Shown in pieces: positions 33,546-45,659 of a DNA stretch of 64,000 nucleotides. The DNA is from Ganoderma boninense (lineage: Eukaryota; Basidiomycota; Agaricomycetes; Polyporales; Polyporaceae), in NCBI GenBank assembly GCA_002900995.3, contig CM035315.1:481967-545966 (forward strand), written 5' to 3'. Both the position numbers and the translations under genes were made by a program. The notes under the pieces were generated by a model. It did not search any database and was not told the origin of the DNA. It worked only from the letters and a program-made list of their open reading frames with translations. Every line of letters starts with the position of its first letter. Position 1 is the stretch's first letter.

Positions 33546-33693
33546 AAATAGCAGCTAAGTAGGTCTATTTGCGATGAGAACGTGTATTGGTTCTGGAAGT
33601 CGCTCATATTCATTCTGCATGACACTGCGACGCGGTAAGGAGGGGTGGCGAGGGAGGCGTCGGAGAAGAAAAATACATTAGTGACCTCTACTT

Positions 33694-33793
33694 NNNNNNN
33701 NNNNNNNNNNNNNNNNNNNNNNNNNNNNNNNNNNNNNNNNNNNNNNNNNNNNNNNNNNNNNNNNNNNNNNNNNNNNNNNNNNNNNNNNNNNNN
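33694..33793. other. assembly gap (100 N)
   Basis: Exactly 100 Ns; gap of unknown size 148 bp downstream of relic E. Confidence 0.99.
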
Positions 33794-35771
33794 GGCGATG
33801 TCAGGTTGGGATGACATAACGGGACGCGGATGCTCCACTGCAAACGAGAAGGGGAAGAGTGGGTGGGGTTGGTATGGCGAGAGGGTCCGGTTCCGAACGC
33901 CAGAGCTGCTTCAGCCGAGGCTTTATGGCTGGACCATCGAAGGCCATGGACAGGCAGACGGCGTGAGCGGGGGAACTCGCATGGTGATGCTGTCACCGGA
34001 GAGCACTGGTGCCGACGAGGGCGGGCCGAACGGTAATCCACCCAGAACAACATTTTCACGCTTGGAGGTGCCGCATGTTAAGCTAATCGCCCACCGAAGG
34101 ATACCACAAACGCCCTTTCTAGCCATATGGGGCGGAACTGGAGAAGGAAAAATTGCATTGATCGTTGGGAACGCGGCGGAGGCACTGCAGGTTTGAGTTC
34201 TTGCGGGGAGCCTGTCTGCGTTTCTATCATGATGAGTACAGTTCTGAATCTTAACTCGCACCCGAGCATCCCCTGGGAGGGTCAGCGAAATGCCTAAGGA
34301 CGACAGGCTCATGCGCCACCGGACACAGCCATTGGTCGGACGGATGGATGGATAGGTGCGGACCTGGACTTCTGCAGTCCCACGTCGAAGTCATTCCGGC
34401 AGCCTCGGAGGACGAAGTACGGTACCGCTCGCCGTCATGCTCCACTCGCGCTTCCTGGTTCCTGGGCACGGCAGTGCGAGGGCCTGCCTGCCTTCAGCTT
34501 GAATGCGAAATACTCAGCGACTGGAGCCGCGACATGACAGCGAAGGGACAAAATGGGCCATCTAATATGTGGGTCTCCTTACCGGAACAAATGTGGTGCG
34601 GGTAGAGGTGGCGATGATTAGAAGTTTTGAAGGTTCCAGAGAAGGTCGATGAACAGCCTCATGGAGGGTCATGTGTACGCGCCGACCAGAGAGCATGAGA
34701 CTTGCGAGGCGCAAGGATGCTTGGGCGTCGAATGTCGCTGACATCGAGGAGCCTAGGTCTGCATTGAGTATTAGTACGCAACAGGCCTACCGAGGTTTGG
34801 AGGTCGCAGCGTGCAGACACAGCGGCGGCTGCGCTACCACAGCATTGCAAGATGATCATGCGGTCATCCTCTCGTCATTGGGGAACGTGAACACGTAAGT
34901 ATGGCGCTCATAGGTCCCCATTTTGACTCCTGATGCGCTGAGGCTTTGTCTGCGTGGAGTCGTGCTTGGCATCCTTGACTGTGTCCTTCGAGTTCGTTGC
35001 CAGTGAGGGCATTCGTAACGCCTTGCTGAACAGTCCGCGGCACACGGAGTACAAGTCTCCTGCGCTATCATGTAGGCCCGGAAGAGTGCGAGAAAGACAA
35101 AGCTGGAAAAGTAGCATGACTGAGCGTGTTCGATGACTGCGAGTGGGGGAGAGCGGGTAGGCGGGATGAGCGCTGAGCTCGAGGAGCCTGGCAATCAGTG
35201 ATGGGAAAGAGATGATGATCACGAGATCTATCCTGCTTCGGCGAATTTGGGCAGTCTCGCCACATGCACCATTCGGCGGCATCGACTTCCTAATCGACCA
35301 CGACTCTGACAAGTACTATGTAAGCTCATATCCTGTAGCCCATAACATCCTCGGAAGTTACTGTCCATGTCGAGGCCAATCCATAACTTTCAACAACGAC
35401 GTCCCTGACGATGTCCGATAAGCAGGTGAGCGGTCCTCTCGGAAGGGATACGGTGTCTTACAACTGAGCAAGAACGGGCCGAAGTACTTATTCATTTCCT
35501 CACTGGCAGCCAGATCCTCGCTTCCAATTAGGCGATAGGCGTGCGCGCAATGATAGATGCGAATTGCGCCAATTCCATTGCAGGGTTCCCCACATGCCCC
35601 GCTGGCCTTCAACGTAACTATCTGCGCTTCTTATAGGTCCGGCTCCATGCTATCGCAGCGGCCGTCTTAAGTTCGAACGCCCGCGTTCGACTTATCTTCC
35701 TCTCCCCTCCCTCCCCTTCCCCTCCCGCCCTCGACGTCCTCGACCATCGGCTCGTAGGGCTCCCCGACCGG
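33794..35771. other. no recognised gene
   Basis: Open frames on both strands without domains. A minus-strand segment FVFLALFRAYMIAQ near 35080 faintly recalls DUF6533 proteins but lacks the rest of the family. Confidence 0.4.
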
Positions 35772-38513
35772 ATGTCGTCCCTTCTCAAGTTCCTACCGAG
35801 GTCGAGGCGACAGGAGAGCTCCGATGATGCGGCGTCCGCGATTCCCGGAGACCAGGTGGATGTGGACGTAAAGCGGGAGAAGTCTGGAGAGAGCGACTCG
35901 GAGGAGCTTCCAGACGGCGAGCTCAACTCCGGTGGGCTCACACTGGAGGAAGGTGCGCTCTTCGTGTGGTTCTGCAACAGCTCGCGCATGTTCATACGAC
36001 CGACCCAGATGCGGCCGGCGGTATGGGTCGGCATCTGGGCGTGTTCAGTTGTACGCTTCTCATGTGAGTCCGCTTGCAGCCTCGAGAATTTGTGCGGTTT
36101 CTTATCCCCCCCGTTCAGCGTCGGTCGTATCATTGGGACGGGTATTTTCTCTACGCCTTCCTCGATCCTGGGATCCGTAGGGTCTGTCGGCGCTTCTCTG
36201 ATGCTCTGGGTCCTCGGCTTCGTCCTGTCCTTCTGCGGTCTCTTCATCTGGCTCGAGTTCGGCACCATGATTCCTCGGTCTGGAGGCGAGAAGGTCTATC
36301 TGGAGGCGGTGTACAAGAAGCCAAAGTACCTCGTAACTGTGATCTTCGCCGCTAACGCCATTCTCCTGGGTTTCACGGCCTCTGGGTGCATTGTACGTCG
36401 ATGACAGTGGTTCATTCAAGGACGCCATCCTAACATACCGCTTGTTTCTGTGTAGGTATTTGCGCAAAAGTGAGTTACATAATCTCGCACCGGTCACGCA
36501 AGCACGAAATTGAAGTTTCGGGCAGCATCCTTGTTACCGCAGGCCACGCGGCGGAACGATGGGTTACGCGCGGAATCGCACTTGGAGGTCAGTCCCCCCA
36601 AATCCCCCTTGTTCGAACATAACAGAATCGCTGAACGGATCTGGATTTGAATCAGTGATTGCCTTCGTCACCCTCCTTCATGGCCTGACCCCGAAGCTCG
36701 GCATCTGGGTCATGAACGTACGTGATCCAGCAAACCTTCTCCCGCGCTGCGCAGCTATTTAACGCTGATTTTCGTTTTCGTTTCACCTCAGGGTCTGAGC
36801 GTCTTCAAGATCGGCATCCTCGTCTTCATCGTCGTCACCGGCTGGGCGGTCCTCGCGGGGCACACGTCCGTCGCGGACCCACACGCGAACTTCCGCGACG
36901 CGTTTGCCGGCAGCTCGCACAGCAGCAACGACGTACGTCGCCCTCTCCCGTCTGTCCCGCAGCATTTCCGGATGATGCTGACATCGGTGCTGGTGATGCA
37001 TGCAGTACGCGACCGCGACGTTCAAGGTGCTGAACGCGTACGCTGGGTGGTCGAACGTCAACTACGTCCTGAACAACGTCAAGAACCCCGTCCGGACGCT
37101 CAAGATCGCCGGCCCGCTCGGCCTCAGCATCTGCGCGGTGCTCTATCTCCTCGCGAACGTCTCCTACTTTTGCGTGAGTGCTGCTTCTTCGCGGCTAGGT
37201 GCTCGGTTGGATGCGGGGGAGGGCTGACGGACGCGGACCGCGACACATAGGGCGGCCACGAAGGAGGAAATCAGGAGCTCGGGCGTCACGGTTGCGAGCC
37301 TGTTCTTCAGGAAGGTGTTCGGTGAGAAGGCGCAGAAGGCGCTCACTGTTTTCGTTGCTTTGAGGTACGTCGCTTCAAATTTGATCAGAATTGATTGCCA
37401 TGGCTAAGTCGCGTCATAGTGCTCTTGGGTAAGTCATATCGCAGGTACTGGCTTGTAATACCGCGCAGCTGACGAGTTGGTCGTGATCGCTTTTGGTGGA
37501 AAATAGGGTACGTCCCCCTCGCTCTGTGACCGCCTATGTACTGACCTCGAGCTCCACAGAACGTCGTAACTGTTGTATGTATCTGGTAGGCTGTCGAACT
37601 TGCTGCGGAAAATAACCATTCTCGACTAGACCTTCGCCGCCTCCCGTGTCAACCAGGAGCTCGCGAAGGAGGGCATCCCCCTGCCCTTCGGCAGCAAGTT
37701 CTGGGCGTCGAACTGGCCGACTGGCAAGTCGCCCCTCCCCGGACTGATCGTCCACTTGATCCCCTCCGTACGCAAATACATAGGTCCTTGCTGCGCCCAT
37801 GTCGAGTCTTACCGGGACCGCGCAGATCATCGTCATCATCGCGCCCCCTCCTGCAGTCGCGTATCCCTTCATCCTCGATGTGGAGGGCTACCCAGGCCAG
37901 ATCATCAACTTCTTCATCGTGATCGGCCTCTTCTGGCTGCGGTACCACAAGCCTAACGCCCCGCGTCCGTTCAAGGGTCCGTACCGATCCTCTTTGTGCT
38001 GTCTTCCATCATGCTGAATGTTGTTTCGATAGTTTGGTTACCCGTCGCGGTGTTCTTCTTGGCAGCGGCAGCCTTCCGTACGTCCTCTCTCTCTCAACAT
38101 TCCCTCATTTTATTTCACTCCGTCTGACGTTGTCTCGACAGTGCTCGTCGCCCCCTTCCTCAAGCCGGCAAATAAGGTCGGCGATACGCCTCCTCTGCCG
38201 TACTACCTGTATGTGGTGCAGTGCCTCGAGCCATTCCTCTTTGAAGTTTAATATTTCTTCCCGTCAATCAGTTACTGCCTTGTCGGCATCGCGATCATGG
38301 CCGTCGGAGTCCTCTACTGGGCACTCTGGCGCATCGTGCCGAGATGGTTCGGCTACGACTTCGTGCCGCGCAAGGAGAAGCTCAGCGACGGCACTGTCGT
38401 CACTGTGGTACGTCCGAACTTCCTGCGTTACTTGGGGTTGCGTTTCGTACTGACGCTGACGGGCGGCTCCGCTCGTCTCCCTTGTGCAGTTCTCGACAAA
38501 AAAGCTCGACTAG
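35772..38513 (+). CDS. MUP1: APC-superfamily amino-acid permease, high-affinity methionine permease-like
   Basis: A plasma-membrane amino-acid transporter by family. Exons: 35772-35952, 36009-36063, 36119-36392, 36456-36469 (14 nt), 36526-36587, 36656-36717, 36792-36932, 37006-37173, 37251-37364, 37420-37428 (9 nt), possibly 37507 (1 nt), 37560-37574 (15 nt), 37630-37767, 37826-37976, 38033-38077, 38142-38208, 38272-38407 and 38490-38513; about 551 residues. Signatures are GRIIGTGIFSTPSSIL, GLFIWLEFGTMIPRSGGEK, VFAQN, NAYAGWSNVNYVLNNVKNP and TFAASRVNQELAKEGIPLP. Two places need comment. The T run at 37168-37171 has one T too many to join SYFA to AATKEEI. The exons around LG/NV need either a one-base exon or a missing G. 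The acidic N-terminus carries no membrane segment. Confidence 0.85.
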
Positions 38514-39045
38514 AATTAGATGCTAAGCTCTGACCTTGTCGACGTTGATGATGATGTGTGCTCGTGACGACCGCTCCGACCCATACGCATACTACTCGCT
38601 CACCCATCAACTTATTGCTTGATTTGCGCATTGAACATAGTCTTGGTTAATTGCCACGCAGGGTTGTTGTTGTAGGGTACAAATTGCTGATTATTATTTG
38701 TGCTGCGTACGGAAAATCGCTGTCATTCCGATCTACCTTTATAATCCCTTGGTCATGCCGAGAAGGTGCCTCCCGTTGACCATGCTTGGGACGTGCCTCC
38801 CGTGGACCATGCTAGGCGAAGGTTTCCTCTCTTTCAACTACTGTACTGGTGGACCCATGAGCGAGGCCCGAAGGCCGTGCCTTCAGGCGTTCTCCGGTCC
38901 TGCCACGTGCACCAAAGCAGGCGCCAACAGCTCGCATCCCGTCCTGAGCCACACAAGCGGCCTTGTCTTTTACTGATAGACCTCTTACTTCAAGGCTGTC
39001 GGCCCAGTTCGACCTCCGCTTGAGGAGCTCCGTGACAATCTTGAA
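38514..39045. other. intergenic, nothing recognised
   Basis: Contains a short local repeat of 'tgcctcccgtggaccatgct' type near 38767-38810. The 3' part is the presumed 5'UTR of the F-box gene. Confidence 0.45.
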
Positions 39046-39106
39046 GTAAGTACTGCATTCCATTCCAGAGCACTATCGTTTGTGCTCAATGGCTTCTGAA
39101 ATGCAG
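39046..39106 (+). other. probable 5'UTR intron of the F-box gene
   Basis: A 61-bp segment with a strong donor (gtaagt) and acceptor (atgcag) ends one base before the F-box start codon. This is consistent with an intron in the leader. Confidence 0.5.
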
Positions 39107-39107
39107 A

Positions 39108-40788
39108 ATGGCAATCGGGAGGCTCAACGTGGACGTCCTCGCCATCATCTGCGACTTCCTTACGGATGTGCCACACATCCTTGCCTTTGCCGTCACCTGC
39201 TCAACACTGCACTCTATCGCAATCAGACGGCTGCTTTCCATGCGTCCAATATACCTTGGCCGGAGCCCCGAGTCCATCAGACAGTTCCATTCTTTTGTAC
39301 TGGCCGACAAACTGAACAGGGTGCAACACATCCGATCGCTCGAAATCGGAACGCGGCCTCCTCCTCGCCTATCGCTCCCAGAAGCGACCCCAGTCGAGGA
39401 CGATCCGCTTCTTGTCGACATCCTCAATCGGTGTCGTCATCTCGAACAACTTTCCGTCGTCCTAAGAGCAGCCCCATACAGCTATCCTAGCATCTCCGAT
39501 ATCATTCCTAGAATCCACGGCCTCCGCTCTCTCTCCGTCCATGGCAAGCTTGAAGATCCGTTGAACTTTTTCCGGGGGATTCGTGTCCCTCTCCGTACAC
39601 TCAGCATCCAATGCAGTGGCCCCGGGGGCTACCACTGGACAGCATGGTCCCTCGAGAAGATCCTCCCCCGGTTCGCGGCGACTCTCACCAAGCTCGAGCT
39701 CACAACGTTCTATAGCTACCCGTATGAAACTGGGGCCAACGGTATTTCGACGCCGTCGCGGCACGTCTTCAGCCTCACGCAGTACCCCGCGGTGCGCTCG
39801 TTCTCCGTCGCCCAACTCCAGGGGATGCCCTCGCTTGAGCACCTTCAACATCTCTTCCCCACACTCGACGGGACGCTTTCCCTCTACCTCTTAAAAGTGT
39901 GGGCTATGGAGGACAGTTTCGCCACCTTGCGCGCAGCCAACAAACGTGCCCAAGGCAACGACAACAACAGAGAGCCGTCCTCTTGCGCATGGAGCAAGCT
40001 CGCCCGCGTTGCGTGCGGCGTGCACATGTTCTACGTACTGGGCCTGCGCTGCTCGATCGGGCTCCTGATGCTCGACCGCGTCAACATATACACGAAGCGC
40101 TACCTCGTCGAAGCGCTGCGCGAGCAGCCCGTTCCTCGGCTGCAGCTGTCGCTCGTGCTGAGCCCTGGACCTGACGTGTTCGACAGTTTGTTTCCCCCGG
40201 AGCTGGGTGACACGCTTACGCACCTCACGCTCTTCTGTGAGGAAGAGCATTATGTCGGCTTGTGCAGCGTTGTAAAGGCCGCCGCCGTGGCGCAACGGCG
40301 CTTGTACGACATTGCCGTACGTCGTGCTCCAGCCCCGAACGCAGACACGACGCTCATTGCATTTTCTACAGGACAAGATGCGCCCGTCGCTCGCGCCTCT
40401 GCACGGCCTCACCCACCTCCGCCTCGTCTTCCACTTTGTTAATCACTGTCCCGGCGTCTCCTCGCCTAGCGCCGCGGGCAAGGAAAACCACCCGTGCGCC
40501 CACGAGGAACCCATGTTCGACCGTGCTGATGAGACCGTCGCTGCGCTGGCTCGCGCTCTGCCATCCTTAGAATACACGTTCCTCGCGGTCATCGGGCATC
40601 TCAAGCACTCTGTTGAGTCTCAGAGGTATGAACGGTGGAATCCCGCGCAGGCTTGGCGTGTCATCCGCGAGGCGAAGGATGGAGAGCCGATCCTTGTCGA
40701 GCTGCACGATGAGGTCGCAGAGACGATCATCAGGAAGGAAGAGCTTGTCCTGTCGAAAGCGGACGAGGTGCGTGTGTTTGGACTGTGA
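39108..40788 (+). CDS. F-box protein
   Basis: F-box proteins recruit substrates to SCF ubiquitin ligases through Skp1. The F-box lies at residues 5-45 (LNVDVLAIICDFLTDVPHIL, then FAVTCSTLHSIAIRRLL). The rest is Leu-rich in the manner of degenerate LRR-like C-terminal regions (LEQLSVVLRAAP, GLRSLSVHG, LTKLELTTF, LTHLTLF). Exons 39108-40316 and 40372-40788 join over a 55-bp intron in phase 0 (541 residues). A further splice from 40767 to 40830 would replace the last seven residues with AALLRYGG, stopping at 40856. Both ends are plausible. The substrate is unknown. The F-box family is greatly expanded in Agaricomycetes. Confidence 0.8.
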
Positions 40789-40856
40789 TGCTTGAGAGAC
40801 GGAGCTGATGATGCTGTCCTGGGACGCAGGCGGCGCTTCTCAGGTACGGGGGTTAG

Positions 40857-42120
40857 CATTGATTTCGATGCCAGTACAGGAGGCAGGGAACGATGTGTTT
40901 TGAACGTTGGCGATGTTGTCGAAGTGTCCCGGCGGCGATTTTTCCATAGGCTATGGCGCGCTGATAGGACAACCAATACGACCCTATAAATATGAGCTCT
41001 TGTTTGTTTTGGTGGGTTAGGCAACTTGTGCGTTAGTGCTGTGGTGGTTGGAAATTGGAACTCAATTCAAGATGAACCATGTGTCGGCGCCTGATATGTT
41101 CGTGGCTCCTTGCTAAATTGGGCATCCTGCGCCTGCCTCAGCACAGCCTGCGCGGGAGCGGCTCTGATGCGGCTCTTGCACCCCCCCACGAACCAACTTT
41201 GTTCGTCCAGCATCCGTGATACACGACACCATCCTGGGATTCCAAATATCTCTGGGGCCATGCTGCGGTAACATTCTGACGCATCCCCCGGTCGCGTCGA
41301 GACTGACATAACGAAGTTCCAGGTTCCTTCCGCCGCACTGGCATGGCGGCGAAATCATGGGCGCGGCGAACATGGGCGAAGCCAGCTCTATATGGTGCTT
41401 TGGAAATATTCTGGTCACGCAGCTGCGAATGGTCCAACGGCCATCGGCCACGTTATGTGGTCGTCCGCAGGCCGCGGTGCCTTTCTCGTGAGTTCCATCT
41501 CGCAGTTCCGCGTCTCGAATGGTGCCACCGGGACTGTTGAAGCCTTTAGAGTTGTGGCTTCTGTGGTGGGAGCTTCACTTCTTCGTCCCGGCACGGGGAG
41601 GGCCCCGCTGCCAGGTGCACAGGCGGTCGCACGGCATTGCCTGTTTTTGTATATTTGATGTGGTCCGGGGCGGTGCGACCGAGGTCTACGGGGTCTCGCC
41701 TGCGGGGGGCGGCGATAGGACTTGTTAGGAAGGTGCTTTGGCGCCGTCAATGAGATGTCACCATCGCGCGTCGGGGCACCTCGTGTTCCGACATGTTCTT
41801 GTTCCCCGCCCCAGGTACGCTCGCGCATCTGTGGTGGGGGGCATCGTTAGGGTGGCGTCCTGTGAGTATTTCGAAAATCGAACCGGTGCGGCGGGCGATT
41901 GCGGTGCCGGGACCATGACCGCGTATGGGGAAGACTGCTTCCTTGAGGGCGGGATGCGTCATTTCCGTGGGCTGGCGGTGTTCTGTGGAAGGGCAGAAGG
42001 GGAGAGGGAAGCCACAGGCCGCTGATATAGTTCAGTACACACGAGGTCGCATGCCAGTGAGTCAAGCGCTACATTGCGCGCAGCCGGGAAGGAAGTTCGG
42101 AAGGTCACGGTCCCCAGCCC
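40857..42120. other. no recognised gene
   Basis: Several short frames on both strands; none has a domain or a splice model. The 3' end is the promoter of the DUF6699 gene. Confidence 0.45.
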
Positions 42121-42127
42121 TATATAA
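42121..42127 (+). promoter_or_regulatory. TATA box of the DUF6699 gene
   Basis: 'tatataa' lies 124 bp upstream of the ATG at 42251, a reasonable distance for a fungal gene with a leader of about 90 bases. Confidence 0.5.
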
Positions 42128-42250
42128 CCCCCGGAAAGGCAGGTCACCCCTCCCCCACTTCTCTACCCCCGACCACCACTCACACACCCCTTGTTCTACC
42201 ACCAGTAGACCGTAATAAGACCCAATAACGTTTTACACCCGTCATCCGCG

Positions 42251-43081
42251 ATGGAACGAACGGCGAAGAAGGTTCGCTTCGCGAACGTCCCTCCCGAGAC
42301 ACCCTCACCCGCATCCTCAAGCGCGTCGCTCGGTTCGTCTCCGGGGCCTCCCACCCCCCCACAACTACCTCCAGTACATTTGCCGCCAATGATCGTCCGG
42401 TCACCTGAGCACCCACCATGGCAGCAGCGGGTATCCCCACCCGTGATACCACCACGTTACCCCCTATTCACCCCAGCAGCGTCAGAGAACGACCCCATCG
42501 TCGATCCTCTCCTGGCTGCCCCCCTTTACGCCTCCGGCCTGCCACCGCTGCGCTGGGATGTCTCGCAGGACCCCAACGCAATCAAGCTGGGCGGCGCGGG
42601 CTCACCACGAAAGCGTGAGCTGTCCCACGAGGATCTCGCCCGATGTGCAGTGCGCATGAGCGCAAAGGGGAGCCCGCTCGCCCTCCGCCGGATAGTCCTC
42701 GTCTTCCTGGGACTGCCCCTCGAGATCGAGGTCAACCCCGCTGACAGCCCAGTGTGGACTCGGACTGCGGCGCCGCTGCCGTACCTCACCGTCGGCGACG
42801 TGCTGTACGGGCTCTACAAGGCGCTGCGGACGTCTGTCGGCACGCGGGAGTTCGACGGGCTCGAGCCCGGGCTGCGCGAGTCGGTGAGCCGCACGTTCAA
42901 GAGGCGGCTGCAGGACGACCCCGAGCATCATGACAAGAACGTCCGTCATGGTGTGAGGCGGCTGGACTACCTTGGGGAGGCGCGCCAGTTTGTCGGCTTG
43001 CGCCCTGCAGGGGGTGCGGAGCTGTCTCCCGGGAGGAGACGAGGAGAGGTTTTCGTCGTGAAGCTCGCGCCTGTGCGATGA
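42251..43081 (+). CDS. DUF6699-domain protein, copy 1
   Basis: Single-exon gene of 276 residues. The first 80 residues are Pro/Ser-rich with a basic start (MERTAKKVRFANVPPE). The domain then begins at GLPPLRWDVSQDPNAIKLG and continues through LRRIVLVFLGLPLEIEVNP, YLTVGDVLYGLYKALRT and LDYLGEARQFVGLRPA, closing GEVFVVKLAP. These match the order of blocks I associate with DUF6699, a fungal domain of unknown function. A second copy at 50592-51281 shares the WDV, LEIEV/LEIVP, DVLxGLY, RxxDYLG and GEVFVV blocks. No intron, signal peptide or membrane segment. Confidence 0.75.
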   Translation: MERTAKKVRFANVPPETPSPASSSASLGSSPGPPTPPQLPPVHLPPMIVRSPEHPPWQQRVSPPVIPPRYPLFTPAASENDPIVDPLLAAPLYASGLPPLRWDVSQDPNAIKLGGAGSPRKRELSHEDLARCAVRMSAKGSPLALRRIVLVFLGLPLEIEVNPADSPVWTRTAAPLPYLTVGDVLYGLYKALRTSVGTREFDGLEPGLRESVSRTFKRRLQDDPEHHDKNVRHGVRRLDYLGEARQFVGLRPAGGAELSPGRRRGEVFVVKLAPVR

Positions 43082-43621
43082 GCGACTCTGTTGTCCTCGA
43101 CGACCCCCTCAATGATGTTGATACCCTGTAATGTTAGATGGCTATATTGTACGTTGTACTGTATAAGTATATACCCTGGTTAGTGTACGGTTTACGTATC
43201 GCGGCTTTAAGCTGTTTCGTGACCTTGTCTGCTAGATACACGGAATGATGTGGATGTAATTGTGTCGGGACTATCGGATAATTTGTTAGACATTATGCGG
43301 CTTATATGAAACCTAGTATCTGAATACGTACATACTTGAAACATCGCTTTACGACTGTTGAATCGTCTGTACCGCTACGTGATATGAGGTTCGGAGGCTG
43401 AGGCTTCCAAAAATGGATGAATGGCGGGCGGCTGTTTGGCAAGAGCCTCTGATCCTAACACAGCCAAACAGAGGCAAATAGAGCAGCACTGGGCGCCAAG
43501 GACCGGAGGAGCGGGGACTTGGACTGTTCTCCTCTGCCGGCCGACATACCACAACCAGTTCGTGCAATTGTTCTGCTCCTGGATCCTGTTTTGACCCTGT
43601 TCTTGTGCTGGGTTGTGCAAA
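43082..43621. other. intergenic, nothing recognised
   Basis: AT-richer than its surroundings. It is presumed to hold the 3' region of the DUF6699 gene and the BUB3 promoter. Confidence 0.5.
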
Positions 43622-45184
43622 ATGTCTGGTACGCTTCATTTACGTGGATTTGGTGTCTGTTACCGAGCTGAATCTATTCCATGCAGACCAAATCGAACTC
43701 GCGTCGCCGCCATTCGATAGCGTGTCCGCCGTCCGGTTCTCGCCATCAAGCCCCTCTCATCTCTTGGTCTCATCCTGGGACACGGTACGTCGCGTTCATC
43801 TTCCTGTTCAGAGGGGGGAAGAGAGGGAGAGAGGGCCGGGAGCGGATGGTGGACTGGGGGTTGCGGACGGTACGCTTACAGTTACCCATCTTCCAGACCG
43901 TGCGCTTCTATGATGTCGCAACAAACGAGCAAAAGTCGAAGTATGACCATCGAGCAGCCGTCCTAGCGTGCTGCTTCTCGGACGGGACCCATGGCTTCAG
44001 CGGAGGGCTGGACACTTCGGTTCGAGAGTACGTCCTCTGTCCTCCCATGAGCCCCCATATTCCAACGTGGTTCGTTTCCCCCGCAGGTTGGACCTGGAGA
44101 CCGAGAAGATCAACCATCTGGGCCAACACTCTGACGCCATCTCAAGCGTTAACTTCTCGCGAGACCAAAGTGAGCAGCTTGTCCCTTCGACCCCATCCCC
44201 GCCTTATGCAGACATTTTCTGTGCTATGTAGATGCCCTTATCACGGGCTCCTGGGATAGGACGGTGCGGTTCTGGGACCCGCGCGCGTCGAATCAGCAGC
44301 AATCCTCGCATGAGGTTCCGGAGCGCGTGTACAACATGGACCTCGTGAACCACATTCTCGTCGTCGCGATGGCCAGCCGACTATTCCACATCTACGATAT
44401 CCGCAAAATGGACTCCCCTGCGCAGACAAGAGAGAGTAGCTTGAAGTTTATGACGCGCGCGCTGGCTTGTATGTCCGACGGGCAAGGTGCGCTGTTCTTT
44501 CCATCTCTCTTTCGTCTACCTTCCCCCCCTTCTTCGTGTGGTCCGTTTTGAAGATGCTGGCATCCTAACGGGTCCGTGGTGTGCTACGCGACGTGTGCTC
44601 ATGCATACATTGGACAGGATATGCGACAGGCTCCGTAGAAGGGCGTATTGCAGTGGAGTACTTCGACCCCAGCCCACAGGCGCAGGAGAAGAAGTACGCG
44701 TTCAAGTGCCACCGGCAGACGATCGAAGACGTCGACCACGTCTGGCCCGTCAACGCGCTCGCGTTCCACCCCGTGTAAGCTCTCCCCGCTCCCTCCTCCC
44801 TTCCTCCCCGTATTCCCACTGCTTCTCCGCGCTCCGGTTGCTGATGCACTGCACTGCGACAGGTACAACACGTTCGCGTCCGCGGGCTCGGACGGGACGG
44901 TGTCGATCTGGGACCACAAGTCGAAGAAGCGGCTGCGGCAGTACCCCAAGTATCACGCGCCCGTGCCGTCGATCGCGTTCAACAGCGACGGCACGAAGCT
45001 TGCCGTCGGCGTCAGCTACACGTGGGAGGAGGGCGAGGAGGGCGCGAAGACGGCGGAGCGCCCCGCGGTGTTCATCAAGAACGTCGGGGAGGAGGTCAAG
45101 GTAAGGAAGGATTTTTCGTCTGGGTCCGAGGGATGCAGTGCGCTAACCGAGGATGCTTTACAGCCCAAGGGATGGACGGGGTAG
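43622..45184 (+). CDS. BUB3: mitotic checkpoint protein BUB3
   Basis: BUB3 is a seven-bladed WD40 protein that carries Bub1 and Mad3/BubR1 to phosphorylated MELT repeats of Knl1 at kinetochores. Exons are 43622-43628, 43687-43784, 43897-44027, 44087-44169, 44232-44486, 44618-44774, 44863-45100 and 45164-45184; 329 residues, the normal size. Diagnostic blocks are [51 protein letters not shown] and [14 protein letters not shown]. The first coding exon is only 7 nt (ATG TCT G). The reading frame is intact throughout, unlike several neighbours. Introns are mostly 58-69 bp; the longest are 112 and 131 bp. Confidence 0.95.
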
Positions 45185-45659
45185 GGTGGACGGTGATCGT
45201 GTGTCTGCGTAGATCTCCTCAGATTGTGCGCAGTTGTACGTTATATCGTGTAACTGGTCTTTTGCAGTGGATCACGACCGTTGGTCGATGGAGCTTGGCT
45301 TGAATTTAAGGCGCTTATTTGCCGGGCCGGACGCGCCGACCGTGGTTGTGCGTTCAGGAACTGGCAAAGTTGTTGGTCAAATTCATATGTACGTGCTGTA
45401 ATACATCGATGTGGAAGTCTTAAAAGTATGGATAATCAGAGCGTGTATAAGAACAGTGCTAGCGATGAGCTTAGCGACGACAACGTTGTGAAATAGCTGA
45501 ACGTGGAGGGGGTTTGGGCGGACAGCGGACAGACAGTTGGGGCATATGGGAACAGTACGAGAGCGACGGAGGCATTCAGTGGGCAGAGGGCATATGGGAG
45601 ACAGCAAGAGAGAATAGGCGATGCAATGCGTAGGCTATGTCCATGGGATGAACAATCAT
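45185..45659. other. 3' intergenic region between convergent genes
   Basis: Lies between the BUB3 stop and the predicted metacaspase stop. No gene seen. Confidence 0.5.

Noticed and set aside
34856..35312. possible second DUF6533 gene on the minus strand
   Set aside because: One short hydrophobic segment (FVFLALFRAYMIAQ) is suggestive, but the N-terminal domain and other conserved exons are absent.
35618..36268. 216-codon minus-strand frame
   Set aside because: Antisense to the first permease exons, which carry family signatures.
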